From Siphonodentalium dalli (lineage: Eukaryota; Mollusca; Scaphopoda; Gadilida; Siphonodentaliidae), in assembly GCA_032622095.1 (NCBI GenBank), contig CP136069.1, positions 169,314,394 through 169,378,393 of the forward strand: 64,000 nucleotides of DNA, given 5' to 3'. Positions 24,143 through 36,120 of this stretch are shown here, piece by piece. The translations under genes were made by a program, and so were the position numbers. Within the stretch, counting starts at the first letter, position 1. Every line of letters starts with the position of its first letter. Under the pieces are notes generated by a model. It did not search any database, had not been told where the DNA came from, and was given only the letters and a program-made list of their open reading frames with translations.

Positions 24143-24716
24143 TAGTTCTTCGTCTATTTCCGAGGATCACAGACCACATTAAATTATCTTCAAGCTCATT
24201 CTCTGGATCAAGGAAATATGTCCAAAATAATAAATAGCGTTTATATATATCCGATTACTGATACGGTATGAATAAAGAGCGTTTATGTCATTTAGGAATG
24301 AAAAATAAACGGGTGTTATCCTTGGAGTTATCAACCGCACCCCTTGAACCAGACCAAACTCACAAGTTTCGGTATTCAATTTTCACCCCAACCTCCCGGG
24401 CTCTGATTTTTTGTCCCCAATGGTAGCTCATATTCAGGCCTGGTGGTAGGCTATTTCTGAAATGACCAGTAGTCTTTGACTGACCATCGTCCCGGGGAGG
24501 AACACGGTGAACCATGGTCGTCCCAGTGGATTTTTTTTTGATCTGATACTGAAAATAGCAAATCCTAGCATCTAGTGGTGTAACTCCAAGCAAATTAAGA
24601 CCCCGATTTGTCTTTCATAGTGACCGTTCAGACGACCACGATTCAATCGTAAGTGGAGGAATCGGGCCCGACAAAATCGTGGAGAGTTTGTTCACAGGAT
24701 TGCGATGTCGCCGTAG
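24143..24716. other. unique flank; one arm of a distant inverted pair
   Basis: CAGACGACCACGATTCAATC then GTAAGTGGA (about 24630-24658) is inverted at about 29132-29160. No gene recognised. Confidence 0.45.
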
Positions 24717-24955
24717 CTACAACCCCTGTCACACTCAGGCCGGCGCGTGCACTGCGCCGAAAGGGTACCAACATATGAGTAACACGCAGGAGGAGCGCGG
24801 AAAACTGTCCAAAATTGTCAAACTTTTAATACAAATTATGCTCCTATTGCGTTCCTACTTTGTCAAGTCTCACTGTGCTTTCTCTATGCTATCAACGTCC
24901 TTTATAGTACGTTCTCAATAAGTTTGCAAAACATTCTCTGCGTGGACGCGGAGAG

Positions 24956-24984
24956 TATAAATAGCGCTCCAGTCATAGTCAGTT
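24956..24984 (+). promoter_or_regulatory. TATA/initiator-type core promoter in arm A
   Basis: TATAAATA (24956-24963) is followed 16-20 bp later by TCATAGTCAGTT, a TCAGT-type initiator. The same pair is conserved in the inverted arm A' although the arms have diverged. No protein downstream could be assigned. Confidence 0.4.
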
Positions 24985-25996
24985 TTTAAGATGTGGGGAA
25001 TATACCCAACAATCCGCAATAGACTAGTTGTCCGATTAAACCACTGTCACACTCCGTTGCGATCAGGCCGGCGCTTGCATTGCGCTGAAAAATTATCAAA
25101 GCGCCATGGTAAACGCATTAAGATATCCAAGAACCGATTGGTGACGCAGTTGACACTGGATAGGACGGGATAAGGTCCCCATTATCGTCCCTGAGCGCCA
25201 GGGCGCCGCGCTTGTTTTGTGCATGCATGCACAAAACAAGCGCAGAGGTTCGGCGTTCTGATCAGGGCGCAGTACTGTCGCCGTGGTAACGAAAAGCGAG
25301 CGCCGTGATCGTACCGTTGACATAGCAAGGGTGCATACAAGATACTCGTGGTCGCAGAAAGAAATCGTCTGTTCCGTCTCTCTCCCGACCTTATTGCGCC
25401 TCTTATTGCGCTGCCACGTGGTATTGTAGACTGGTTCCCGAGCATAGAACGTCCACACGATGTTGCCACTGCAAATATGGCTCTCACTATATGTCCAAGC
25501 GTGACAAATGGCGTTCTTCCAACGTTTGCAGCAGGTTTACAGTACGATCCCACTTTGAAATGCGATCTGCTAACCCACACCATCGGAATTTGCACATAAT
25601 ATGCAAATATAAACTGGAATCCGATGTGCATGCATTCGTCGCGAATGTGGCACATAATATATAACATGGAATACGCAATAAGAATAATGCTCGTGAAGTG
25701 GCACCTGAATGGAATCCAATGTATTCCGTATATACATGTGCTATACATGTAACAGACATAAACAACTACGGGAATAGTGCTATAGGTCATGCCATTCAAA
25801 AATAAAAAGGGCATATATTAAGCCGATCTATTTAGCCCTGACGACATTCCGCGTTATCACTATCATACTATATTGGAAACTTGAATCGGAACATATGCTC
25901 AATTTGAATTATGACTATATATCCAGAACATATATAATTGGATCATGGAAAACTAGTCTATTGTGGATTGTAGGGTATATTCCCACAACCGAAAAC

Positions 25997-26034
25997 CTGA
26001 CTATGACTGGAGCACGCAGGAGGCGCTATTTATA
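25997..26034 (-). promoter_or_regulatory. TATA/initiator-type core promoter in arm A'
   Basis: Minus-strand TATAAATA is at 26027-26034, with TCATAGTCAG following towards 25997. It is the counterpart of 24956-24984. Confidence 0.4.
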
Positions 26035-26968
26035 CTCTCAGTGCACACGCAGATAACGTTTTGCAAACTTATTGAGAACGTTCTAGCGACACAATGACAG
26101 CGACTTGGACGCACTAAGGACATTTATAGATTAACGGAAGCACAATGAGAGCGCGTGAGACTTGACAAAACAGGAACGCAATGGGTCGTACAAAGAGCGC
26201 AATGAAAACGTGATAAGCGGGATAGGAGCATAGCTTGTTTTAACAGTTTGACAATTTCCTACACTTTTCCGCGCTTCTCCTGTGTGTTACTCGTATTTTG
26301 ATACTTTGTCAACCCTAAGCAAGCGCCATCGTGATCGCAGCGGAGTGTGACAGGGGTATGAGCAGATCGCATTTCAAAGTGGGGTCGTACTGTAAACCTG
26401 CTGTAAACGCCGGATGAACGCCATTTATAACACTTGGGCGTATAGCGAGCGCAACAGTCGCAGTGGCAGCTCAGTGTGAACGTTTTATGAGCGGGAACCA
26501 GTCCATAACGCCTCATGACAGCACAGAAAGAGCGCAGTAAGTTTGGGAGAGAGTCGCAATGGGCGTAATACGGACGATGAAGGCACGTAGTGAGAGTCTG
26601 ATTAAGCTTACTGCAGTCTCAAAGGACAGGATTGATTTCTTGCTGCGACCACGAGCAGCTAATATGCACTCTCACTACGTCCACACGACGCTCACGTCGC
26701 TTGCTTTGCTTTGCGCTGTCACGGCGAGAGTACTACGCCTTGGTTAGAACGCCGAGCCTCTGCGCTTGTTTTGTGCATGCACAGAACAAGCGCGGCGCTC
26801 TGGTGCCTATGGGCGACCATGGGGACCCTCTCCCGCCCTAGCTAGTGTCAACTGCGTCACCAATAAGTTCTTGGAGACCTTACTGCGTTTAGGTGGGCGC
26901 TTTGATACTTTTGCATCGCAATGCAAGCGCCGACCTGATCGCAGCGGAGTGTGACAGGGGCTTACAAT

Positions 26969-27331
26969 TCTTACGTACATAAGACTGCGTTCACGTCGTA
27001 AGTGGAGGAAGACAAGGATACGCCACGATTTCGCATCTAAAATCACAAACTCCATGCAGGGTTTACCTCCCTTGGTGACTCGGTAAGACCGCTGCTATCG
27101 GCGACATTTTACCCACATTTGGTGGACTTCCGCGATATTAAAATATATGTACTAAGCGAGCAGAGCAAACTGCTGCCCTTATTAAGCACACAAAATATCG
27201 AACAACATTTGTGTGGTTTTGTACCTTAAGTTTGGAAAACCCCGCGCTAAATATAAAAACGGCACACTAGTACCCAGCCGGTGACAGAGTCAGAAAGGAA
27301 GTATGACTGGTGCTAAAATCAAACAGTGCTT
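26969..27331 (+). other. flank with possible TATA-driven first exon
   Basis: TATAAAAA lies at about 27252 and GAGTCAG at about 27286-27292, followed by ATG at 27302 (MTGAKIKQCF). The reading frame is cut 30 nt later by the transposon at 27332. Joining across the element gives only a short tail before a stop, so a gene is not shown. Confidence 0.2.
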
Positions 27332-29051
27332 CAGGGGGGGGGGTAAAAAAGTTGCGAGACGTGGGGGTCTTTTTTTTACATTTCCATTTTTTTTACACCA
27401 CCCACCCTTTCTTGCATTTTTTTTTCATAAAATTTTAGACACCCACCCCAAAACATCAAAGCTTTATGTTGGTCCCCTCTGTAAAAACGACCAACCGCAC
27501 TATATTGGTCCCTTTTTTGAAAGACCAAATTAAATGTTACTTCCTGTTAACAAACATGTGCAAAATTGAACTCTAAGCAATCAACAAAGGTAGAATATTA
27601 TGTGATTATATTGGTAAATTTATAACCCAGCCTATTCATCTGTGTGAGTACAGCTGGTGAGTAGATGAAAAATATGTTGAATCCCCTGGAATGACAACAA
27701 AAAATAACTAGGGCCAGTGTTAGGGCCTACAGTTAGAATAAAAAATTACACAAACTTAAATTTATCTTTTTTTCAGACATCAACCAGCATCAACTAGTAG
27801 GCATAACGCCTATAGTAATACCAAAAAGGAAAATGTGCATATGAACCAGTGTACGAATTAACTTTTATGTATGCCTGCATGACCACTGACCCGACCTCGC
27901 ATTACGACTTAGAACTAGGCCTAAAATAATGCTTAACCCTTTGAGTTTGAACGTTGATGGTCAATTTAGTGCCAAATCCATATACACGGATGTATATTAC
28001 TGAGATTCATTTGGACAATCAGAGCTGAACTTCGGTCATGTACTGGATGGAGTTCATGTGCAATACGAAATTCACACACATTCGTACATGACCTTTATGT
28101 GTGCCTTCAAACTAGACCACCTTGCATGCACATCATCTTATAAATATACACTAATTAAGTAAATTAATTTTACTTATTTGATAATTTTCAAATTAGCCTG
28201 AATTAGACATTAAGTGTCATTTACATACTAGTATATGCAGGTAATTATGGGATATAATAATTACAATGTGAACAAAACTGTAATGTGTCCTGGCCCCTCT
28301 TCACATCTATTTAAATAATATTTTTATACTTTTCAGAAGACTATACAAGGAAGGTTATATTTTTGTTTCTTTCAATAAATGTTATTAAAACTTTATTTCA
28401 TGTCTACTTATTTACTTATTGATGGTTGTCAACAACACTGAAACAAATAATTTGACAATTCAAATAATGATTTGACAAAAGTATATTTAAAAATCAATTT
28501 AGTATACAAACACTGATACAAATATTTAGTTCATACATTACACTCATGCATCAACTAACTGTATGAGTAAAGAGACTGTCATGGAGTATAATAATTATTG
28601 TAATATTCTGTCATGAGTTGTTAGCTGATATTGTCAGACTGCATTAAGTTCATCCTACCCTAGAGCTATCTGAAATAAAAAATTTATTGATCTACACCGT
28701 GAACTAGACAATTTTCAATATAAAAACTGCCAAGCAAGCTGAAACAGACACAATAAAAACAATTGCGCGCAAAAAAAATCAATGAAAATTTTGGGACACC
28801 CCCCCCCCCCCAATATTTAATATTTTTCCATTTTATATCAACTTATGGGGGTAATTATAACAATATTGAATGTATTAGTGCTTCTCATATTGCAACAAGC
28901 CACAACATATAAATAAATATGTTTAAAACAGTTGAAAATATGTCAATGAAAAAAAAATGCAAAAACTGTTTCCGGCCTCGGGTACCCACCTACCCCCCCC
29001 CCCCCCCACCTCATGTCTCGTAAAAAAAAATCGGCCCCCCCCCCCCCCCTG
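27332..29051. mobile_element. CAGGGG element 1 (hAT/P-like, non-autonomous)
   Basis: 1720 bp. The ends are CAGGGGGGGGGGG and CCCCCCCCCCCCTG, with a subterminal match (GCGAGACGTG / CGAGACATGAGG). Exact 7-bp duplications AGTGCTT flank it at 27325-27331 and 29052-29058. CAG..CTG ends with a 7-8 bp duplication fit hAT or P superfamilies. The interior is AT-rich with no transposase, so it needs enzymes from elsewhere. Confidence 0.82.
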
Positions 29052-29058
29052 AGTGCTT

Positions 29059-29574
29059 GATATTATTTTATGACTTGCGACCTTGACGTGAGCAAGAGCA
29101 GTCCAACTATCGGTTACTTCCTACCGCGGAAATCTTTCCACTTACGATTGAATCGTGGTCGTCTAAACGTTCACTTAAATGACACGCCGTTCCGGTGTGA
29201 GGATTTTGTTTAATTATGAACCTGAAAATCGCAAACTCCTAGCAAACTCCTGGCCTCAAACTTTCCCTCTAATATAGTGTTGGAAAATCAAACTACGATA
29301 ACAATTTCAATCTATTGTTGGTGTGTAATCTCTAACTAATGCATGAGGTATATGAAATTTCCAACTGGTGAAAAATTTGACCAATGTTGTTGGGGGTGGG
29401 GTGAGCCGTTCGACACGTCACTGTTGCTATGATATCGGTGTGCTTTTCCAGCGTGTATAAAGTATATATACACAGATTTGCCGTGAGTTTATCGACATAA
29501 AATGCAATCATATATAGGCTTTCCCTCCGGTGTTCAGTGTTTTTTTTATCGCACATTCTTTACGAACTGTACTG
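29059..29574. other. no gene seen
   Basis: It contains the inverted partner (about 29132-29160) of the 24630 sequence. Other frames are unremarkable. Confidence 0.35.
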
Positions 29575-29760
29575 CAACAAAATTGACTTTTGTTTACATA
29601 ACACATCGTACGAACTTGACAATGACATGGTATTTATGATTGGTATAAGAACACAAAATGTCTTAATATTCTTTCTGTTTATGGCGGTTTTAACGGATTT
29701 GACGATTTTAACAGAAATAGCCACCGCGAAGGCCAACCGTTCCTTTAAATATTGTTCCTA
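29575..29760. repeat. dispersed ~250-bp repeat, copy 2
   Basis: Shares CTTTTGTTTACATAACA, GACAATGACATGGTATTTATG and GCGAAGGCCAACCGTTCCTT with copies at 12470 and 35870. The most diverged of the three. Confidence 0.65.
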
Positions 29761-31544
29761 CCACCATATGTACATAAAATTACATGTGAGGTTCAAATGA
29801 TCCATATCAGTTTAAACACTGGGTATAGTCTCTCAGTCAGTTATAGGAGATATGCCCATGTGAGGCTGTCTACATATCACGGTAGTGACTGTTGGGAACT
29901 GGTGTTCAACATAAATGCGTTCAGTTTCATCTGATCATAAATTATTATCACTCAAAAACTTTGAAAAGGAAAATTCTGAAAATATACTTGAGCTACGCCC
30001 ACATATGTCCGCAAAATTAAAGAGAATGTTTACATTCTCACTGCGAACATGATAACATGACGATCCGTTGAAATATATAGATAGATTATAAGTTTGTAAA
30101 CCGTTAACGTTATTGCGCGAGTTTTGACGTGATGGTAAAATGAGAACCCGAGTTATACCTCGCGGAACGACAAACCTTAGCCAGTCCACGCTACTACATA
30201 TGTCGTTCTATATATAGTAATTGTAATTGGACATTACGAAGATTATCCTGTAGTACACTGCAAAAATAATGAAAATCACCAGAATAGAATAGTGTTCCGT
30301 GTTCAATAGACCACAATAACGGATAGTGTATCAAAATCACCAAAAGATAACAGCGTTCAATATACCACTTGTTTTGTGTTCGTCAGCCTAGGTTTCAAAT
30401 ATCATTGCGCACATGAGATTGAACGTGGGCCCTGACCGTATCACAGCTGGAGATGCCACCACGAATGCTTCCGACCACAGCATTCATCAATTTAAAATCA
30501 TAATTTATTCATGATTATTGAGGGATTGGTTAAAAATACCAGCGTTGTTCACGTTAAACACAGCCAGCTTGCAGCATTGAACACCTCTTCGGAATTAAGC
30601 TATCTGGATCTTTGTGGGATTTGGGCGAAATACATATCTCAGTTGTCGCATTACATAATTGGTAACATTACGCCGTTAACTGGCAATGACAGATTTCCAT
30701 TGCTATGGTGTAACGTTGGTGCTCTGGATCAATTTCAACCAAATTTGATGCGGCGACTTGTGGTAACATGACGTTAGATTTTCAAACGTCTGCGTCAAAA
30801 ACAAAAAATTATGTTTGTTAAATTGAGCAAGGAGTTCAATCTAAAACAAAATTAATTAAATTAAAAGTTGTTTTTTAAATATCAAAATGGTTAAACGATC
30901 AAAATTGGCACGAAACGCACAAAGGGGCCGCAGCTGAATAAAGGCTCCTGAAGAGCCTGTTTGTGTAGTAATCAGAAGGACGTGCTCATTGCTTCGTACT
31001 CGTGAAAAAATTATCATTTCTTAAAAACCAGCTCCTTTCTTCTACCTCGACCTTCTATGTATTCTGATGGGTACTTAATACTATGCTTTATACCACCAGT
31101 CGACATTCGTAATCTAGAAGTCATGTCTCCAAATTTATGCTCAACTAACTCCCATGTGGACCTCTATCCCGAGAAATAGTTCGCTTCTTACACCGCCCAC
31201 AATAACAAACATCTGCATAGTGCTTATAAACCCCACGTAATACAATACCTTGTCATAAATGACAGCATGTTAATTTGCATATCAGTTGTATATATCACAT
31301 TCACACATAACACGTCATCATAATAGAGTTACTGTTCTTCTTCTTTGTAGAACGATATTACTTTGATAATTCGCGAGTCAAAACAATCCTAAAATGCATT
31401 CGTGCCCAAAATACAGATAATTGCGTCGACAGTATATAATAAGACGTATATTATATGTTTGCGTATTTCGAACAAAGCTGTACTGGGCAGCTATAACGCC
31501 TATACAATTGTTATCACGGCATACGTTCTCCACGTGCAACAATC
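29761..31544. other. no recognisable feature
   Basis: Unique sequence. Frames at 29935-30189 (-, 84 aa) and 30511-30771 (+, 86 aa) have no recognisable domain and no supporting splice sites. Confidence 0.35.
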
Positions 31545-32017
31545 CACTCACATGATTCGTGTCAATGGGCGTGGTTTTGTTCTCAGCTTAGGATTAACAG
31601 ATTTCGTGTCAATGGGCGTGGCTTTGTTCTCAGCTTAGGACTCACATGATTCGTGTCATTGGGCGTGGTTTTGTTCTCAGCTTAGGACTCACGTGATTCG
31701 TGTCAATGGGTGAGGTGTTGTTCTCAGCTTTGGACTCACATGATTCGTGCCAATGGGCGTGGTTTCGTTCTCAGCTCAGGACTCACATGATTCGTGTCAA
31801 TGGGCGTGGTTTTGTTCTCAGCTTAGGACTCACATGATTCGTGTCAATGGGCGTGGTTTTGTTCTCAGCTTAGGACTCACATGATTCTTGTCAATGGGTG
31901 CGGGTTTGTTCTCAGCTTAGGACTCACATGATTGTTGTCAATGGGCGTGGTTTTGTTCTCAGCTTATGACTCGCATGATTCGTGTCAATGGGCGTGGTTT
32001 TGTTCTCAGCTTAGGAC
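31545..32017. repeat. 47-bp minisatellite, ~10 copies
   Basis: The unit is ACTCACATGATTCGTGTCAA, TGGGCGTGGTTTTGTTCTCA, GCTTAGG. Ten units can be counted with few substitutions and almost no indels, suggesting recent expansion. Confidence 0.95.
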
Positions 32018-32130
32018 TATTTTTCATACATAAAACGTTTAAAATATGTCTCATTTATCGAGATTTATCAGAAAAATAAATTCATCGGAATGAAAATTTA
32101 GTTCAACGTTGTATATTTCGAACCTGTGTT

Positions 32131-32245
32131 TTAAGTCAGTTAATGTGCTCGCGACTGGCCAATCGGAAACTAAATGGTCTCGTCCTTCGGGCTCGCCCGT
32201 CTAGTTTCCGAATGTCCAATCGCTCGTCCATTAACCCTGACTTAA
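32131..32245. mobile_element. 115-bp foldback element
   Basis: Arms pair TTAAGTCAGTTAATG, GGCCAATCGGAAACTA and their complements (TAGTTTCCGAATGTCC, CATTAACCCTGACTTAA), with a short GC-rich loop. No target duplication could be assigned. Confidence 0.75.
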
Positions 32246-32900
32246 CGATATGGTCACGTTACGGTCGGAGACAATGACCCAGATATATACATTTTCATTG
32301 ATCCGTAATGTTCTATTGTTCGCATCGATATGGCTTTGCTGTGATCGGAGCAGCAATTTGAGATTCTCTAAAATAAAGACCATGGGATACAACCCGAATA
32401 TTGCGTAACTGTTGTTAATTATACCCCCACTTTTCGAAGGAGAATGGTGGTATATACTGGATTGACTTTGTCCCTTCGTCTGTCCGACCGGACATATATA
32501 TGTTTCATTCCCGGTTTATCGAATCTGGTATCGATAATTGCCACCAGGGCAGGAGTGCTTTCGGAACTTGGACGAAGTGAAGTTCTTCGCATTCCCCATT
32601 CTAGAATTATTCTTCTTTGTCTTGACAACAATGTTTTTTTTTGTCCATCCTCCTGCGTGTGTACGCCAGGGTTTATATAGGATATCAGTGGAATTGTATA
32701 TATATGTTCACTATCAGCACAAGATCTTTCAATGACGTGTTGATCATTTTCTCTTTCTCCATTTGCCACTATGGGGTATGCCAGCACTCGAGGTGCAATT
32801 ATAGTTCAAATCGACAACATGGTGAGAATTGCAGGTGCAGTGCGTTTCGCGAAACCTTCGTCTGCAAAAAAATAACACACGTTACAAGTTAGAAGTACAT
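32246..32900. other. possible dispersed repeat start; frames unrecognised
   Basis: TATACCCCCACTTTTCGAAGG at about 32421, with a GTCTGTCCGACCGG patch, resembles the start of a dispersed invertebrate repeat. A 122-aa minus-strand frame (32419-32787) overlaps several plus-strand frames and has no recognisable domain. Confidence 0.3.
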
Positions 32901-33179
32901 TTAACTGATCCTCCCTATTCGATCCGTGTGTGGACATATAAGACATGACATGTTAGTCGACCTTGCCTGTCTTACTGACACACCCTTATCCAGGAAATGA
33001 ATGTCTAGCACTTGTAAGTCACACGTATCGATTGTAATATTAGGATCGGTACATTGTTTTCGCTTTCTTGAGTCATGATATGACTCGGCTCCATAATAGG
33101 TCAATATCCGGTCCTCCGCCATGAACCCGGACAAGATATAATCATCTAATTTCTTCCTGTCATACCACCCTTCCGGCAC
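32901..33179 (-). CDS. unrecognised 92-aa frame
   Basis: An ATG-initiated minus-strand frame of 92 aa with a balanced, hydrophilic composition (starts MPEGWYDRKKLDDYIL; Cys pairs near the end in MSCLICPH). There is no signal peptide, membrane segment or family I recognise. It lies in a transposon-rich area and could be a fragment of an unknown element or a chance frame. Confidence 0.2.
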   Translation of the reverse strand: MPEGWYDRKKLDDYILSGFMAEDRILTYYGAESYHDSRKRKQCTDPNITIDTCDLQVLDIHFLDKGVSVRQARSTNMSCLICPHTDRIGRIS

Positions 33180-33762
33180 ATTTGTGTATAGTAATCAAGG
33201 AACAATTAAACAACGTGAATAACGGCCAATACCAAAATTAATCAAAGACATTCTATCAAGATCTTTGTACAACGCCTCGGAAATGGTATGATGTGGTTGT
33301 ACGTTGTTTGAATGTTTGTGGTGGGGGGGGGGGGGGGCTGATGAGTGACGAATAAGCAAACACTAAGTGTATGTGGGACATAACTGCCACTGTAGTCTAT
33401 GTTAAACATGGCATTACTTGTCGGCTGGTTTAAGTATTTGACAAAGCTGTGAACATTTAAGTAAAAATAAGAACTTTTGATGCGTAACATGTGTTCATAT
33501 TAAGTGCAGGCACACTCCGTATGTTTTCCTATATATTAGACAATTGCCCGACCACCCCCCTGAATTTAACCATTTGCTCTTGCAAGACCATATTGTTTTG
33601 AATTGCTGCGATAACTGTTTTCTATTTTAATTATTTATCAGGTTAGAAGTTGCTGACATTCGCACTGTCATGGTCCGTGTTGTGGTTGAAAATGGTTGAA
33701 GTTTGGTTACAAGAACTGTTTGGTATGTGTGTGTGTGCATACCAAGGGGAATAACTCAGTGA
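33180..33762. other. no gene seen; G17 tract
   Basis: A long G run is at about 33322-33338. Otherwise unremarkable. Confidence 0.4.
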
Positions 33763-35800
33763 TTTTTTTTTTGATTGTTTATTAGCAAAGCCAACAGTTA
33801 AGTTGGAACATGCAATAACATATATACATACTATACACAAGGCACACATAACATATAAGTCATATCAATAAAAATACATACACACACAATTATATTGTAA
33901 TCCATGATGCCATTTACATTAAAGTGGTATCCTTTTTAAAGATAGTTTTATGAATATGCTTACTTTTTTAAGAAGGCTCAAATATTCAATTGAGAGCAAA
34001 CGATGAAATTTATTCCTGTTAGGGTTCTCCCAGTAATATTTGGGAATGTGGATTTCGCGTAAATCTTGTAACTTTTGGCATAGGATTATAAAGTGATATT
34101 CGTCGCAAGGACTGTTCTCACATAAAACACACTTTAAATTGTCTGCGGAATTTGTGGTTTCTTTTGACCATCTATTTTTTTCTACTGGTAATTTATGATT
34201 AGATGTTCTGATTTTCAATAGTTAATTAGACAAATGAGATGGCAAATAAACTAAATAGCTACTCATTTTCATGGACTGCTTTATGTCTCTGTAAAATATG
34301 GCGCGCGATGAAGTAGAAGCATTCAGATTTTCAAAGAGTTGGTGCTCATACTGCTTAATCAGTAGCGATTTTATGTTTCTCAACTCTGTTTTGCTCAGCG
34401 CTGATTGGTTTGTCCACACATGTTCCATGTGTAGGTCATGTAGAATTCCTTCTACAAAACATACCCAATTCATCTTATTTTGCAGTTTTGTATCCCTCTC
34501 GTTTATATATCTGAGTAAAATAAATATATTCTTGGCTAGCTCTGATCCTTCGTGTGAAACTAGCTTGGACCAGTATGCTAGAGTCCTGTATTTTATTTCA
34601 ATCAATATAGGATATCTACCAAGTTCGGCATAAACCATGTAATTAGGCGTACTAGATTTCATTGAGGTAACTATTTTACAAAATTTCAAATGGAACGTCT
34701 CGAGACTTTGAACTTTTTCAAAGCACCAAACTTCTCTTCCATATAACATAATTGGCATAACCATAGCATCGAATAACTTGAATAAGATATCTAAAGGTAA
34801 CCTCAGTTTTCGAGTTCGATTCAGTAGACCGTACATTGCTTTCGTTGCGGTAATTGTGGTGTCTTTAAGAGATTGGCAAAATCTCCCATTGTAGAAGAAC
34901 TTGATACCAAGATATTTAAATTCCTTTACAAATTTTATTTCTTGCCCTCTGTATATAAATATGGGCATATTTCTTGGTAATTTGTTCGTAAATATAATAA
35001 GTTTAGTCTTGACTATTCACTTCAAGTTTCCATGCCTCGGCGTTGTCGGCAAAGGCTAATAGAGCACGGTGCATATTTTCCTCAGAATCTGACAAGATAA
35101 CCGTATCGTCGGCATATAACAAACATAATATGCTAATAAAACATCCAATATGTTCAAAATATTTCTCATCTAAAAAATGTAGGTTTAAAATGGCACAATC
35201 GTTTAAAAAACATTGTAAATCGTTTACGAAAAGAGAGAATAAAAGTGGTGACATTGTCTCTCCTTGAAATAAACCTACCTGGCTTATGAAAAAACCTGAC
35301 TGAACATTATTATTTTGCACACATAGCTTAATATTCTTGTATAAGCTCCGTATGACTCGTAATATTTTACCATTTATATCTGATTGTATAAGCTTGAGCC
35401 ATAGTGCATCTCTCCACACCGTATCAAATGCTTTGCGGAAGTCAATGAATGTACAATATAGTTTTCGCCCGCTCTTGAGGTATATATTTATTAAGGCATG
35501 TAATATGAATATATTATCTACAGTTGAATGACCCTTCCGGAATCCCATTTGCGATTTACTTATCGATTCATTATCATCTGCAAAGGAAGTCAACCTGTTG
35601 TTCAGAATGGAGGTAAACAATTTCGCAAAACAGCTTAAAAGTGTGATACCTCTGTAAGATCCGGGTTCATTTGTATCTACAGACCCTTTGTATATGGGTT
35701 GTATTAATCCTAGTGCCCAGTCTTTTGGGAATAACCCAGTGTTTAGGATTAGATTGAAGAAACGGTACGAGCATACCAGCGTAATGACAATTGTTTTCTC
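33763..35800 (-). pseudogene. 5'-truncated non-LTR retrotransposon (LINE) reverse transcriptase
   Basis: Minus-strand frame from about 35795. Reverse-transcriptase motifs appear in order: GLFPKDWALGLIQPIYKG, SYRGITLLSCFAKLF, QMGFRKGHSTVDNI, CTFIDFRKAFDTVW, GLFQGETMSPLLFSLFVNDL, and the catalytic LLYADDTVILSDS (about 35100). The frame shifts near 35010, where KLEVN should run into KTKLIIF. It continues through FKYLGIKF and the thumb region to 34222, where one in-frame TAA interrupts it. It then ends with a CxxC-x7-H-x4-C knuckle (CVLC...HFIILC) near 34120. A 3' AATAAA (33778-33783) and a ten-base poly(A) tail (33763-33772) complete the copy. The N-terminal endonuclease region is absent, as usual for truncated insertions. 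One frameshift plus one stop suggests a fairly young copy. Confidence 0.92.
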
Positions 35801-35811
35801 CGACCATTTAT

Positions 35812-36120
35812 TATATCATATCAGGAAAACAGTAACAAACAACGCTCTTTTGTTTAGATCCGGATATGGTAAACATAAAGCCAGGTTCTGTAATGTTTTT
35901 TGCTTTTGTTTACATAACAAAGGAAAAACATTTGACAATAACATACTGTTTATGCCATATTTCTGATAGTTATAAGAACAAAGTCTGTCTATATTTTACT
36001 ATTATTTCTGTTTATTGCGGAGGTGAATATTTTAACAGCATACCCACCGCCAACCCCGCTCGTATCTTTAATTTACGACTTGTTAGTTTTGTGAAACCAG
36101 AAACAAATTCGTGTAGGGTT
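35812..36120. repeat. dispersed repeat copy 3 with satellite-like unit
   Basis: It begins with ATATCAGGAAAACAGTAACA and AACAACGCTCTTTTGTTTA, close to one 42-bp satellite unit. It continues with the dispersed-repeat blocks GACAATAACATACTGTTTATG, ACAAAGTCTGTCTATATTTT and CAGCATACCCACCGCCAA. Confidence 0.75.

Larger units (their letters stand above)
24717..26968. mobile_element. complex of two interleaved inverted repeats (A B A' B')
   Basis: Segment A (24717-25050) is inverted at A' (25965-26356). Segment B (25051-25580) is inverted at B' (26360-26968). All four begin or end with CCTGTCACACTC(CG), so they look like copies of one family of terminal repeats. Each B carries a hairpin around GCGCTTGTTTTGTGCATGC (perfect 36-bp palindrome at 25208-25243; a shorter version near 26761-26795). 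No transposase is recognisable. The order is interleaved rather than nested, so an inversion or exchange between neighbouring foldback elements is inferred. Confidence 0.75.

Noticed and set aside
27934-27950. TTAACCCTTTGAG, and TTAACCCTTTGGCG at 49176, as further MITE ends
   Set aside because: No matching inverted right end with TTAA was found nearby.
32419-32787. 122-aa minus-strand frame
   Set aside because: It lies over a sequence resembling a dispersed repeat (TATACCCCC...GTCTGTCCGACCGG), and several plus-strand frames overlap it; no domain seen.
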